64,000 bases of DNA. It comes from Stutzerimonas stutzeri (GTDB lineage Bacteria > Pseudomonadota > Gammaproteobacteria > Pseudomonadales > Pseudomonadaceae). The notes beneath the pieces were generated by a model that did not search any database, was not told where the DNA came from, and was given only the letters and a program-made list of their open reading frames with translations. Within the stretch, counting starts at the first letter, position 1. Each line of letters starts with the position of its first letter. The stretch spans positions 1 through 64,000 of the forward strand of contig DDKB01000019.1 of assembly GCA_002339675.1 (NCBI GenBank), in the 5' to 3' direction. The translations under genes were made by a program, and so were the position numbers. Below, piece by piece: positions 51,151-59,869 of the stretch.

Positions 51151-51179
51151 GGCCAGTTCAGAGATGAGCTGGCCTTTTT
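51151..51179 (+). terminator. intrinsic terminator beyond attR
   Basis: GGCCAGTTCA and TGAGCTGGCC form a 10-bp stem (one G-U) around GAGA and are followed by five T. This probably served the tRNA-Pro gene before this island inserted. Confidence 0.8.
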
Positions 51180-51186
51180 CGTTTCA

Positions 51187-51206
51187 GGGACTTTTGCGGG
51201 ACTTTT
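51187..51206 (+). repeat. tandem GGGACTTTT repeats of an older element
   Basis: GGGACTTTT occurs at 51187-51195 and 51198-51206, an 11-base period like that of the repeats of the current island, just outside the dead integrase gene. They look like arm-type sites of the earlier integrase. Confidence 0.45.
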
Positions 51207-51715
51207 TCATCCTGCCTTCCTCCTCAGTATCGTCAGCGCCGGTCCTCTCGAATCTGTTGCCGATATCTTGTCGGCCTCATCGATCAGTTTGCCCAGCTCC
51301 GCGGCCGAGTAATGGCTGGTGATGCTGCCGTTCTTGTGGCCCAAAAGGACCTTCCTGTCTTCCTGCGTCACGCCAGCGGCGCGAAGCCTGCGACCGAGCG
51401 TGTGCTTCAGATCATGCACGCGGATCGACGCAAACCCGCCGGTGCCGTTCGCTTGAAGCGCTGCCTGTACACCGCAGCCGCCCGTTTCCTTGCCTTGCGC
51501 CACGCAGAGTCGTTCATGCGCTGCATCGGGGCGGCGTTGCTATCCCTATCGGGCTCACCATAGGGAAACACCCATAACGGGCCCAACCCTCGCAGCCCCT
51601 CGATCGCCGACTCGGCCGGTTCAGCACGATCAGGCGCGCAATTATTGACTCCTGCGTACAAATGTCGCCCGCCGGATGGCCGGGATGAGTAAAACGATGG
51701 TTCCGAGGGCGTCAC
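51207..51715 (-). pseudogene. remnant of a second tyrosine integrase
   Basis: Only the C-terminal part is left. One frame gives ESAIEGLRGLGPLWVFPYGEP and MQRMNDSAWRKARKRAA; after a shift between about 51407 and 51440 the next frame gives VHDLKHTLGRRLRAAGV, LLGHKNG and SITSHYSAAELGKLIDEAD. The H-x-x-(R/K), H and Y residues of the active site can be recognised, with K in place of the usual R in HDLKH. The N-terminal half is missing. It testifies to an older element in the same tRNA-Pro gene. Confidence 0.8.
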
Positions 51716-52220
51716 GCAGGTGACGAAGCGGCGTTCAAAACACAGGGGAGTCCAGACTGGCGAGCGATCTGCAACCTATTCCCACGCCATTACCGATCCA
51801 GCGACGCTGTCCGAGCGTCTCCGTGAGGCCGCGCATAAGTTCAGGGATTACCCGATCTGCTGTCCGGTTTACCCGCGGAGGTGTGCCAGGCCCAGGCATC
51901 CGTTTGAACGGCCTGGACACGCGTCCGATCAGCGGTCGTCCCAGTTCAAGGCCCCGTCCGCGGACTGCGGTGTTATCGGATTTGTCCGTGGGCAGCTGAT
52001 CCCAAGCATTGAGTGACGCGGCTGATACGTTTGCCTTGTTGGAGGCCAGACGGGCAACGAACCCACCCGGCCGGCTCTGGAAGACGTACCGGCTGGAGCG
52101 GTTTTTCTGGCCTATAGCCTTCATCCTATTTGCTTGTGCCCGGAAAATCAGTCGATTAGGATTCGCGCCCGGGTGTTGGGCGCCCGTCGGGCGTGGCGAT
52201 TGTTAGCCCCCGTCGAATGA
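51716..52220. other. unassigned region between integrase remnant and mtnA
   Basis: Reading frames of about 100-130 residues exist on both strands (for example 51735-52124 on the minus strand), but they show no recognisable domain and low-quality starts. They look like decayed remnants of the older element. The mtnA promoter should lie near the right end. Confidence 0.35.
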
Positions 52221-52225
52221 TTGCT

Positions 52226-52256
52226 AAGGCCCGGTTCGGTGACGACCGGGCTTTTT
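52226..52256 (+). terminator. intrinsic terminator upstream of mtnA
   Basis: GCCCGGT and ACCGGGC form a stem around TCGGTGACG-like loop bases, followed by five T, about 80 bases before mtnA. It could end a short leader transcript; whether it belongs to a riboswitch or just an upstream gene cannot be told. Confidence 0.6.
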
Positions 52257-52333
52257 CATGCGCCGGTTCACCGTTTGCTGAGCATCGCTTCAACCCGGCA
52301 GCCCGGCTCCGTCAACGACTAGAGAGGATGTCC

Positions 52334-53410
52334 ATGCGCGAACGCTTGTTGGCCGCGGAAAAAGTGAAGGCTATCGAGTGGAAGGGCGGGCAACTGCATT
52401 TGCTCGATCAGCGCAAGCTGCCCCTGGAGACGCTTTGGCACGGCTATGATTCGGCGGCCGAGGTGGCTGCCGCCATTCGCGACATGATCGTGCGTGGCGC
52501 TCCGGCCATTGGCATCAGCGCCGCCTATGGGCTGGTGCTGGGCCTCAGAGCGCGGCTTGCCGAAGGCGGTGACTGGCGTGCTGCGCTGGAGGCTGACTTT
52601 GCCCTGCTGGCCGATTCGCGGCCAACCGCAGTGAATCTTTTCTGGGCGCTGAACCAGATGCGCGAGCGGCTCGACCGGCTGAAGCCGGGCGAGGATCCAC
52701 TGGCTGCCGCTGAGGCCCAGGCCGCGTCCATTCACGCCAGCGACCGGGAAGCCAACCTGACCATGGCGCAGTTCGGCGTCGACCTGATTCGCAAGCACCA
52801 GGGCAATCCGCAGAACCTGCTGACTCACTGCAACACGGGCGCGCTCGCTACCGGTGGCTTCGGTACTGCGCTGGGGGTGATTCGGGCGGCCCATCTGGAG
52901 GGGCTGGTCGAGTGCGTCTATGCCGACGAAACCCGGCCCTGGCTGCAGGGTTCGCGTCTCACCGCGTGGGAGCTGGCCGGCGAAGGGATCCCGGTCACGC
53001 TGAACGCCGACTCGGCGGCCGCGCACCTGATGAAGATGCGTGGCGTCACCTGGGTGATTGTCGGCGCGGACCGGATCACCGCCAACGGTGACGTGGCTAA
53101 CAAGATCGGCACCTACCAGCTCGCCGTACTCGCCATGCACCACGGCGTGCGCTTCATGGTGGTGGCGCCAAGCTCGACCATCGACATGGAGCTGGAATCC
53201 GGCGAGGACATCCCGATCGAGGAGCGCGCCGGTCACGAGCTGCTGGAGGTCAACGGGCAGCGGTTCGCCGCCGATGTCGAGGCATTCAACCCGGTGTTCG
53301 ATGTGACGCCCGCCGACCTGATCGATGCCATCGTGACCGAGAAAGGCGTGGTGGAGCGACCTAACGCGGCGAAGCTCGCGGCGTTGATGAGCCGCAAGCG
53401 GCTGCACTGA
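52334..53410 (+). CDS. mtnA: methylthioribose-1-phosphate isomerase
   Basis: MtnA turns 5-methylthioribose-1-phosphate into methylthioribulose-1-phosphate in methionine salvage. The 358-residue product shows the eIF2B-like fold with IRDMIVRGAPAIGISAAYG, NLLTHCNTGALATGGFGTALGVIR (catalytic Cys region), YADETRPWLQGSRLTAWEL and IVGADRITANGDVANKIGTY (Asp). ATG 52334 lies 6 bases after AGAGAGG; ATG 52328 has none at the right distance. Frame is open further upstream. It precedes gyrA by 170 bases. Confidence 0.95.
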   Translation: MRERLLAAEKVKAIEWKGGQLHLLDQRKLPLETLWHGYDSAAEVAAAIRDMIVRGAPAIGISAAYGLVLGLRARLAEGGDWRAALEADFALLADSRPTAVNLFWALNQMRERLDRLKPGEDPLAAAEAQAASIHASDREANLTMAQFGVDLIRKHQGNPQNLLTHCNTGALATGGFGTALGVIRAAHLEGLVECVYADETRPWLQGSRLTAWELAGEGIPVTLNADSAAAHLMKMRGVTWVIVGADRITANGDVANKIGTYQLAVLAMHHGVRFMVVAPSSTIDMELESGEDIPIEERAGHELLEVNGQRFAADVEAFNPVFDVTPADLIDAIVTEKGVVERPNAAKLAALMSRKRLH

Positions 53411-53580
53411 TGGGCTCAGGAATCGTTCGAGATGCCCCGGCTGGGCGCGTTGCCGGCCCCGGGCGACGGCGCCCTGTCGAACGCTTTCTTCGTCAAGCCT
53501 GCGGCCTCCGGCGGGCAGCCTTGTGATACCATTCCGCGCTTAATCGCAGGACCCTGCTGACTATAAGGAACCAGGCTTCC

Positions 53581-56388
53581 ATGGGCGAACTGGCCAAAGA
53601 AATCCTCCCGGTCAATATCGAAGACGAACTCAAGCAGTCCTATCTCGACTACGCCATGAGCGTCATCGTCGGTCGTGCGCTGCCGGATGCGCGCGACGGA
53701 TTGAAGCCGGTGCATCGCCGTGTGCTTTTTGCCATGAGCGAACTGGGCAACGACTGGAACAAGCCGTACAAGAAATCGGCCCGTGTGGTCGGTGACGTCA
53801 TCGGTAAATACCACCCGCACGGCGATTCGGCGGTCTACGACACCATTGTGCGGATGGCGCAGCCATTCTCGTTGCGCTACCTGCTGGTCGACGGCCAGGG
53901 CAACTTCGGCTCGGTCGACGGGGACAGCGCTGCCGCGATGCGCTACACCGAAGTGCGGATGGCCAAGCTGGCCCACGAGCTGCTGGCCGACCTGCACAAG
54001 GAAACCGTCGACTGGGTGCCCAACTACGATGGCACCGAACAGATCCCGGCGGTCATGCCGACCAAGATCCCCAACCTGTTGGTCAACGGCTCCAGCGGTA
54101 TTGCGGTGGGCATGGCGACCAACATTCCGCCGCACAACCTGGGAGAGGTGATCGACGGCTGCCTGGCGCTTATCCAGAACCCTGACATCAGCATCGACGA
54201 GCTGATGCAGTTCATTCCTGGTCCCGACTTCCCCACCGCGGGGATCATCAACGGACGCGCCGGCATCGTCGAGGCGTACCGGACCGGACGGGGCCGCATC
54301 TACATGCGTGCCCGCTCGACCATTGAGGACATCGACAAGGTCGGCGGCCGGCAGCAGATCGTCATCACCGAGCTGCCGTACCAGTTGAACAAGGCGCGGC
54401 TGATCGAAAAGATCGCCGAGCTGGTCAAAGAGAAGAAGATCGAAGGCATTACCGAGCTGCGCGACGAGTCCGACAAGGACGGCATGCGCGTGGTCATCGA
54501 GCTGCGCCGTGGCGAGGTGCCGGAGGTGATCCTCAACAACCTCTACGCCCAGACCCAGCTGCAGAGCGTCTTTGGTATCAACGTCGTGGCACTGGTCGAC
54601 GGCCAGCCGCGGACGATGAACCTCAAGGAGCTGCTCGAAGCCTTCGTTCGCCATCGCCGCGAAGTCGTCACTCGCCGGACGGTGTTCGAGCTGCGCAAGG
54701 CCCGCGAGCGTGGGCATATCCTCGAAGGCCAGGCGGTGGCGCTGTCGAACATCGATCCGGTGATTGCGCTGATCAAGGCGTCGCCGACGCCCGCCGAAGC
54801 CAAGGAAGCGCTGATCGCGAAAGCCTGGGAATCCACTGCGGTGGAGGCCATGGTCGAGCGTGCCGGGGCCGACGCCTGCCGTCCGGAAGACCTTGATCCG
54901 CAGTACGGCCTGCGTGACGGCCGCTATTACCTGTCGCCGGAACAGGCCCAGGCCATTCTGGACCTGCGACTGCACCGCCTGACTGGCCTCGAGCATGAAA
55001 AGCTGCTCAGCGAATACAAGGAAATCCTCGACCAGATCGGCGAGCTGATCCGCATCCTCACCAATCCCGTGCGCTTGATGGAAGTGATCTGCGAGGAACT
55101 GGAGGGCGTCAAGGCCGAATTCGGTGACGCCCGCCGCACCGAGATCCTCGATGCGCGCCTGGACCTGACCCTGGCCGACCTGATCACCGAAGAAGAGCGC
55201 GTCGTGACCATTTCCCATGGTGGCTACGCCAAGTCCCAGCCGCTGGCAGCCTACCAGGCGCAGCGCAGGGGCGGCCGCGGCAAGGCCGCCACCGGGGTGA
55301 AGGAAGAGGACTACGTCGAGCACCTGCTGGTGGCCAACAGCCACACCACGCTGCTGTTGTTCTCAAGCAAGGGCAAGGTCTACTGGCTGAAGACCTACGA
55401 GATCCCGGAAGCGTCGCGCACCTCGCGCGGGCGTCCGCTGGTCAACCTGCTGCCGCTGTCCGAAGGCGAACACATCACCGCGATGCTGCAGGTCGATATC
55501 GAAGCCGCCCGTCAGCAGCAGGCGGCGGGTGACGAGGATATCGAAGACGCCGAGATCATTGGCGAAGTCGACGACGTCGACGAATCAGTCGAGGGCGACG
55601 AGGCCGACGAATCGGTCGATGAACCCACTGGCACCTACATCTTCATGGCCACCGCCAAGGGCACCGTGAAGAAGACCCCGCTGTCGCAGTTCAGCCGCCC
55701 TCGCAGTGTCGGCCTCATCGCGCTGAGCCTGGAGGAGGGCGACACCCTGATCGCCGCGGCGGTGACCGATGGCGCACGTGAGGTCATGCTGTTCTCCGAT
55801 GGCGGCAAGGTGATTCGCTTCAAGGAAAAGCACGTGCGGACCATGGGCCGTACGGCTCGCGGCGTGCGCGGCATGCGCCTGCCCGAAGGCCAGCGGCTGA
55901 TCTCCATGCTGATCCCTGAGCCGAGTGCGCAGATCCTCACCGCCAGCCTCAACGGCTATGGCAAGCGCACCGTGCTGGAAGAGTTTCCCCGCCGCGGTCG
56001 TGGCGGCCAGGGTGTCATTGCCATGGTGACCAACGACCGCAACGGCCGGCTGGTCGGCGCTGTGCAGGTGCAGCCGGGCGAGGAGATCATGCTGATTTCG
56101 GACCAGGGCACCCTGGTGCGCACGCGCGTCGACGAGGTTTCGTCGCTGGGTCGCAATACCCAGGGCGTCACCCTGATCAAGCTTGGCAAGAACGAGCACC
56201 TGGTCGGGCTCGAGCGGGTCCAGGAGCCGTCCGAAGAAGACGTGCTCGACGACATCGAGGCGGTGATCGACGAGGACGCGCTGGAGAAGGAGATGCCGGT
56301 TATCAGCACCGAGCCGAGCGAGGATGAGTTGCTCGGGGGTGGTGGCGACGTGTCTCCGGACGTGGTGCCCACCGACGACGACAACTGA
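53581..56388 (+). CDS. gyrA: DNA gyrase subunit A
   Basis: The 935-residue protein is the DNA-cutting subunit of the gyrase tetramer that puts negative supercoils into DNA. The quinolone region reads YHPHGDSAVYDTIVRMAQ with Ser at 83 and Asp at 87, both wild-type-like. The catalytic Tyr lies in the RYTEVRMAKL segment (AAMRYTEVR). The C-terminal domain holds six beta-pinwheel blades. Within it, residues about 640-685 form a very acidic insertion (DEDIEDAEIIGEVDDVDESV and onward), then the chain returns to TYIFMATAKGTVKKTPL. The tail is also acidic. A stretch of start is clear at MGELAKEILPVNIEDELKQS. Followed by a terminator. Confidence 0.98.
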   Translation: MGELAKEILPVNIEDELKQSYLDYAMSVIVGRALPDARDGLKPVHRRVLFAMSELGNDWNKPYKKSARVVGDVIGKYHPHGDSAVYDTIVRMAQPFSLRYLLVDGQGNFGSVDGDSAAAMRYTEVRMAKLAHELLADLHKETVDWVPNYDGTEQIPAVMPTKIPNLLVNGSSGIAVGMATNIPPHNLGEVIDGCLALIQNPDISIDELMQFIPGPDFPTAGIINGRAGIVEAYRTGRGRIYMRARSTIEDIDKVGGRQQIVITELPYQLNKARLIEKIAELVKEKKIEGITELRDESDKDGMRVVIELRRGEVPEVILNNLYAQTQLQSVFGINVVALVDGQPRTMNLKELLEAFVRHRREVVTRRTVFELRKARERGHILEGQAVALSNIDPVIALIKASPTPAEAKEALIAKAWESTAVEAMVERAGADACRPEDLDPQYGLRDGRYYLSPEQAQAILDLRLHRLTGLEHEKLLSEYKEILDQIGELIRILTNPVRLMEVICEELEGVKAEFGDARRTEILDARLDLTLADLITEEERVVTISHGGYAKSQPLAAYQAQRRGGRGKAATGVKEEDYVEHLLVANSHTTLLLFSSKGKVYWLKTYEIPEASRTSRGRPLVNLLPLSEGEHITAMLQVDIEAARQQQAAGDEDIEDAEIIGEVDDVDESVEGDEADESVDEPTGTYIFMATAKGTVKKTPLSQFSRPRSVGLIALSLEEGDTLIAAAVTDGAREVMLFSDGGKVIRFKEKHVRTMGRTARGVRGMRLPEGQRLISMLIPEPSAQILTASLNGYGKRTVLEEFPRRGRGGQGVIAMVTNDRNGRLVGAVQVQPGEEIMLISDQGTLVRTRVDEVSSLGRNTQGVTLIKLGKNEHLVGLERVQEPSEEDVLDDIEAVIDEDALEKEMPVISTEPSEDELLGGGGDVSPDVVPTDDDN

Positions 56389-56393
56389 TCGAG

Positions 56394-56426
56394 CGGCGGC
56401 GCAGGTCTCAGGCCTCGCCGCCGTTT
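56394..56426 (+). terminator. intrinsic terminator after gyrA
   Basis: CGGCGGCG and CGCCGCCG form an 8-bp stem followed by TTTCATT, right after the gyrA stop. The T run is weak. Confidence 0.65.
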
Positions 56427-56486
56427 CATTGTTGTCGCTGCGGTGGGGGAGCAGGCAAGGTATCGACCGTTTTTGAGAGAACAGAG

Positions 56487-57572
56487 ATGAGCAAACGCGC
56501 GTTTAATTTCTGCGCCGGCCCAGCCGCGCTTCCCGAAGCTGTCCTGCAGCGTGCCCAGGCCGAACTTCTCGATTGGCAGGGGCGTGGCCTGTCGGTGATG
56601 GAAATGAGCCATCGCAGCGACGACTACATGGCCATCGCCGAAAAGGCCGAACGCGACCTGCGCGAGCTACTGAGCATCCCGTCCAACTACAAGGTGCTGT
56701 TCCTGCAGGGCGGAGCGAGCCAGCAGTTCGCCGAGATACCGCTCAACCTGTTGCCCGAAGATGGTGTGGCCGACTACATCGACACTGGTATCTGGTCGCG
56801 CAAGAGCATTGACGAGGCTAGTCGGTTCGGTCAGGTTAACGTCGCTGCCAGCGCCAAGGCTTATGACTACTTTGCGATTCCCGGGCAGAACGAGTGGAAT
56901 CTACGCGCCGATGCGGCGTATTTGCACTACGCCAGCAACGAAACCATTGGCGGCCTGCAGTTCGACTGGGTTCCCGAGCTGGGCGACACGCCGCTGGTGG
57001 TCGATATGTCCTCTGACATCCTTTCTCGCCCGCTGGACGTGTCGCGCTTCGGCCTGATCTACGCCGGCGCTCAGAAGAACATCGGCCCGTCCGGTCTGGT
57101 GGTGGTGATCGTCCGCGAAGACCTGCTCGGCCGTGCGCGCTCGAGCTGCCCAACCATGCTCAACTACAAGATCGCCGCCGACAACGGCTCGATGTACAAC
57201 ACCCCGGCGACCTTCTCCTGGTACCTCTCCGGGCTCGTCTTCGAATGGTTGAAGGAGCAGGGTGGTGTCGAGGCGATGGAGCGCGTCAACCGGGCCAAGA
57301 AAGACCTGCTGTACGGCGTGATCGATGCCAGCGACTTCTATTCCAACCCGATCGCGAGCAATGCCCGCTCCTGGATGAACGTGCCGTTCCGCCTCGCCGA
57401 CGAGCAGCTGGACAAGGCGTTCCTTGCTGGTGCCGACGCACGCGGACTGCTCAACCTCAAGGGCCATCGCTCGGTGGGCGGCATGCGTGCCTCCATCTAT
57501 AACGCCGTGGGCCTGGATGCGGTCGAAGCCCTGGTCGCCTACATGCGCGAGTTCGAGAAGGAGCACGGCTGA
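56487..57572 (+). CDS. serC: phosphoserine aminotransferase
   Basis: SerC moves an amino group from glutamate to 3-phosphohydroxypyruvate in serine synthesis, and makes 3-hydroxypyridoxal-like precursors for PLP. The 361-residue product has FNFCAGPAALPEAVL at the start, FLQGGASQQFAEIP, VVDMSSDILSRPLDVSRFGLIYAGAQKNIGPSG (the Lys of AQKN binds PLP) and HRSVGGMRASIYNAV at the end. ATG 56487 follows GAGAACAGAG. It shares one base with the pheA start (TGATG) and so is likely coupled to it. Confidence 0.97.
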   Translation: MSKRAFNFCAGPAALPEAVLQRAQAELLDWQGRGLSVMEMSHRSDDYMAIAEKAERDLRELLSIPSNYKVLFLQGGASQQFAEIPLNLLPEDGVADYIDTGIWSRKSIDEASRFGQVNVAASAKAYDYFAIPGQNEWNLRADAAYLHYASNETIGGLQFDWVPELGDTPLVVDMSSDILSRPLDVSRFGLIYAGAQKNIGPSGLVVVIVREDLLGRARSSCPTMLNYKIAADNGSMYNTPATFSWYLSGLVFEWLKEQGGVEAMERVNRAKKDLLYGVIDASDFYSNPIASNARSWMNVPFRLADEQLDKAFLAGADARGLLNLKGHRSVGGMRASIYNAVGLDAVEALVAYMREFEKEHG

Positions 57573-58669
57573 TGAGCGATGCGGATCGGCTGAAGGCGCT
57601 GCGGCTGCGTATCGACAGTCTCGACGAAAGGATCCTCGAGCTGATCAGCGAGCGTGCGCGTTGTGCCCAGGACGTGGCGCGGGTCAAGACCGCGTCGCTG
57701 GCCGAGGGGGAAGAGGCGGTGTTCTACCGTCCCGAGCGCGAGGCCTGGGTGCTCAAGCACATCATGGAGCTGAACAAGGGGCCGCTGGACAACGAGGAGA
57801 TGGCGCGTTTGTTCCGCGAAATCATGTCGTCATGCCTGGCGCTGGAACAGCCGTTGAGGGTCGCTTATCTCGGTCCGGAGGGCACCTTCTCCCAGGCGGC
57901 GGCGCTTAAGCATTTTGGCCAGGCCGTGGTCAGCCAGCCCATGGCGGCCATCGACGAGGTGTTTCGCGAGGTGGTCGCCGGTGCGGTCAATTTCGGCGTG
58001 GTGCCGGTGGAAAACTCCACCGAGGGCGCGGTCAACCACACCCTCGACAGCTTTCTCGAGCACGACATCGTCATCTGTGGCGAGGTCGAGTTGCGTATCC
58101 ACCACCACCTGCTGGTGGGCGAGACCACCAAGACCGATCGCATTACGCGCATCTATTCCCATGCGCAGTCGCTGGCCCAGTGCCGCAAATGGCTCGATGC
58201 GCACTACCCAAATGTCGAGCGCGTGGCCGTCTCCAGCAACGCCGACGCCGCCAAGCGCGTCAAGAGCGAGTGGAACTCGGCGGCCATTGCCGGCGACATG
58301 GCTGCCCAGCTGTATGGCCTGACCAAGATCGCCGAGAAAATCGAGGACCGCCCGGACAATTCCACGCGCTTTCTCATCATCGGCAGCCAGGACGTGCCAC
58401 CGACAGGCGATGACAAGACCTCGATCATCGTATCCATGCGCAACAAGCCGGGCGCGCTGCACGAATTGCTGATGCCGTTCCACTCCAATGGCATCGACCT
58501 CACGCGGATCGAAACCCGTCCCTCGCGCAGCGGCAAATGGACCTATGTCTTCTTTATCGACTGCATCGGCCATCACCAGGATCCGCTGATCAAGGATGTA
58601 CTGGAGAAAATCGGCCCCGAAGCGGTAGCCCTGAAGGTGCTGGGCTCGTATCCCAAGGCGGTACTTTAA
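57572..58669 (+). CDS. pheA: bifunctional chorismate mutase/prephenate dehydratase (P-protein)
   Basis: The 365-residue protein turns chorismate into prephenate and then phenylpyruvate. The N-terminal chorismate mutase domain (LRLRIDSLDERILELISERARCAQDVARVK to EQPL, residues about 5-90) comes first. The dehydratase domain (VAYLGPEGTFSQAAALKHFG to STRFLIIG, including NSTEGAVNHTLD) follows. The C-terminal ACT domain (KTSIIVSMRNKPGALHELLMPF, with the ESRP-like ETRPSRSGKWTYVFFID) senses phenylalanine. The operon order serC-pheA-hisC-tyrA/aroA is that of Pseudomonas. Confidence 0.97.
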   Translation: MSDADRLKALRLRIDSLDERILELISERARCAQDVARVKTASLAEGEEAVFYRPEREAWVLKHIMELNKGPLDNEEMARLFREIMSSCLALEQPLRVAYLGPEGTFSQAAALKHFGQAVVSQPMAAIDEVFREVVAGAVNFGVVPVENSTEGAVNHTLDSFLEHDIVICGEVELRIHHHLLVGETTKTDRITRIYSHAQSLAQCRKWLDAHYPNVERVAVSSNADAAKRVKSEWNSAAIAGDMAAQLYGLTKIAEKIEDRPDNSTRFLIIGSQDVPPTGDDKTSIIVSMRNKPGALHELLMPFHSNGIDLTRIETRPSRSGKWTYVFFIDCIGHHQDPLIKDVLEKIGPEAVALKVLGSYPKAVL

Positions 58670-58674
58670 AAAGC

Positions 58675-58742
58675 GGCTGGAAGCCGAAGTTGGAAGTCGA
58701 GAGCAACGCCGCGTGCTTCTGGCTTCGGGCTCCGGACTTTCC
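58675..58742. repeat. short repeat-rich gap between pheA and hisC
   Basis: CTGGAAGCCGAAG and, in inverse sense, CTTCTGGCTTCGGGCTCC occur in the 90-base gap. Such GGAAGCC/GCTTCCAG patterns are spread in Pseudomonas intergenic DNA. They could fold into a loose hairpin. Confidence 0.45.
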
Positions 58743-58759
58743 GCTCAGCGGAGCTGAAT

Positions 58760-59869
58760 ATGTCCTGTGATTTCCTCGCCCTGGCTCAGCCAGGCGTGCA
58801 AAAACTCTCGCCCTATGTGCCGGGCAAGCCCGTGGATGAGCTGGCGCGCGAACTGGATCTCGATCCGGCGACCATCGTCAAGCTGGCCAGCAACGAAAAT
58901 CCGCTGGGCCCTAGCCCAAAGGTCATCGAGGCGATCAAGGCACAGCTCGACGAGCTGACCCGCTACCCGGATGGCAACGGCTTCGTGCTCAAGAGCAAGC
59001 TGGCCGAACGATATGCCGTCGACGTCGAGCAGGTGACGTTGGGCAATGGCTCCAACGACATCCTTGAGCTGGTCGCCCGGGCCTATCTGGCGCCAGGGCT
59101 GAACGCGGTATTCAGCGCGCACGCGTTCGCCGTCTACCCGATTGCCACCCAGGCCGTCGGCGCCCAGGCCAAGGCGGTGCCGGCCCGCGAGTGGGGCCAT
59201 GACCTGGATGCCATGCTCGACGCCATCGACGAGCAGACGCGGGTGGTGTTCATCGCCAACCCCAACAACCCCACCGGGACCTGGTTCGCCGCCGACGCCC
59301 TCGAGCGCTTTCTTGCCGCCGTGCCCGAGCGGGTCCTGGTCGTGCTGGACGAGGCCTATATCGAATATGCCCAAGGCGACGAACTGCCGGACGGGCTGAA
59401 GTACTTGGCGGCGCATCCCAACCTGTTGGTGTCGCGTACCTTTTCCAAGGCGTACGGGCTCGCTGCGTTGCGCGTCGGTTATGCGATCTGCTCCACGGTG
59501 ATTGCCGATGTGCTGAACCGCGTCCGTCAGCCATTCAACGTCAACAGCCTGGCCCTGGCGGCGGCCTGTGCAGCGCTGGACGACGAGGATTACCTGGCGC
59601 GGAGCCGTGCCTGCAACGCGGCTGGCATGGCACAGCTGGAGGCTGGTTTCAGCGCGCTGGGGCTTGACTGGATACCGTCGCGGGGCAACTTCATCGCGGT
59701 CGACTTCGGCCGCGACGCCGCGCCTATCAACCAGGCCCTTCTTCGCGACGGCGTCATCGTGCGGCCGGTCGCCGGGTATGGCATGCCCAGCTTCCTGCGG
59801 GTGTCCATTGGTACCGAAGCCGAAAATGCGCGCTTTCTCGAGGTGCTGCGCAAGGTGCTCGGGCATTGA
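58760..59869 (+). CDS. hisC: histidinol-phosphate aminotransferase
   Basis: The 369-residue PLP enzyme catalyses the histidinol-phosphate step of histidine synthesis. Placed beside pheA and tyrA, it probably also works as an aromatic aminotransferase (HisC2/HisH_b type). It has KLASNENPLGPSPKVIEAI, RYPDGNGFVLKSKLAE, FIANPNNPTGTW, VLDEAYIEYA, and SRTFSKAYGLAALRVGYAI with the PLP Lys. The end overlaps a possible TTG start of the next gene. Confidence 0.95.
   Translation: MSCDFLALAQPGVQKLSPYVPGKPVDELARELDLDPATIVKLASNENPLGPSPKVIEAIKAQLDELTRYPDGNGFVLKSKLAERYAVDVEQVTLGNGSNDILELVARAYLAPGLNAVFSAHAFAVYPIATQAVGAQAKAVPAREWGHDLDAMLDAIDEQTRVVFIANPNNPTGTWFAADALERFLAAVPERVLVVLDEAYIEYAQGDELPDGLKYLAAHPNLLVSRTFSKAYGLAALRVGYAICSTVIADVLNRVRQPFNVNSLALAAACAALDDEDYLARSRACNAAGMAQLEAGFSALGLDWIPSRGNFIAVDFGRDAAPINQALLRDGVIVRPVAGYGMPSFLRVSIGTEAENARFLEVLRKVLGH

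Noticed and set aside
51735..52124. 129-residue minus-strand frame
   Set aside because: No domain, no good start; overlaps a similar frame on the other strand. Left as unassigned region.
52226..52333. Riboswitch before mtnA
   Set aside because: A terminator hairpin is seen, but I could not match the leader to a SAM or SAH riboswitch core.
53416..55344. 642-residue minus-strand frame opposite gyrA
   Set aside because: Antisense artefact of GC-rich third codon positions; gyrA is certain on the plus strand.
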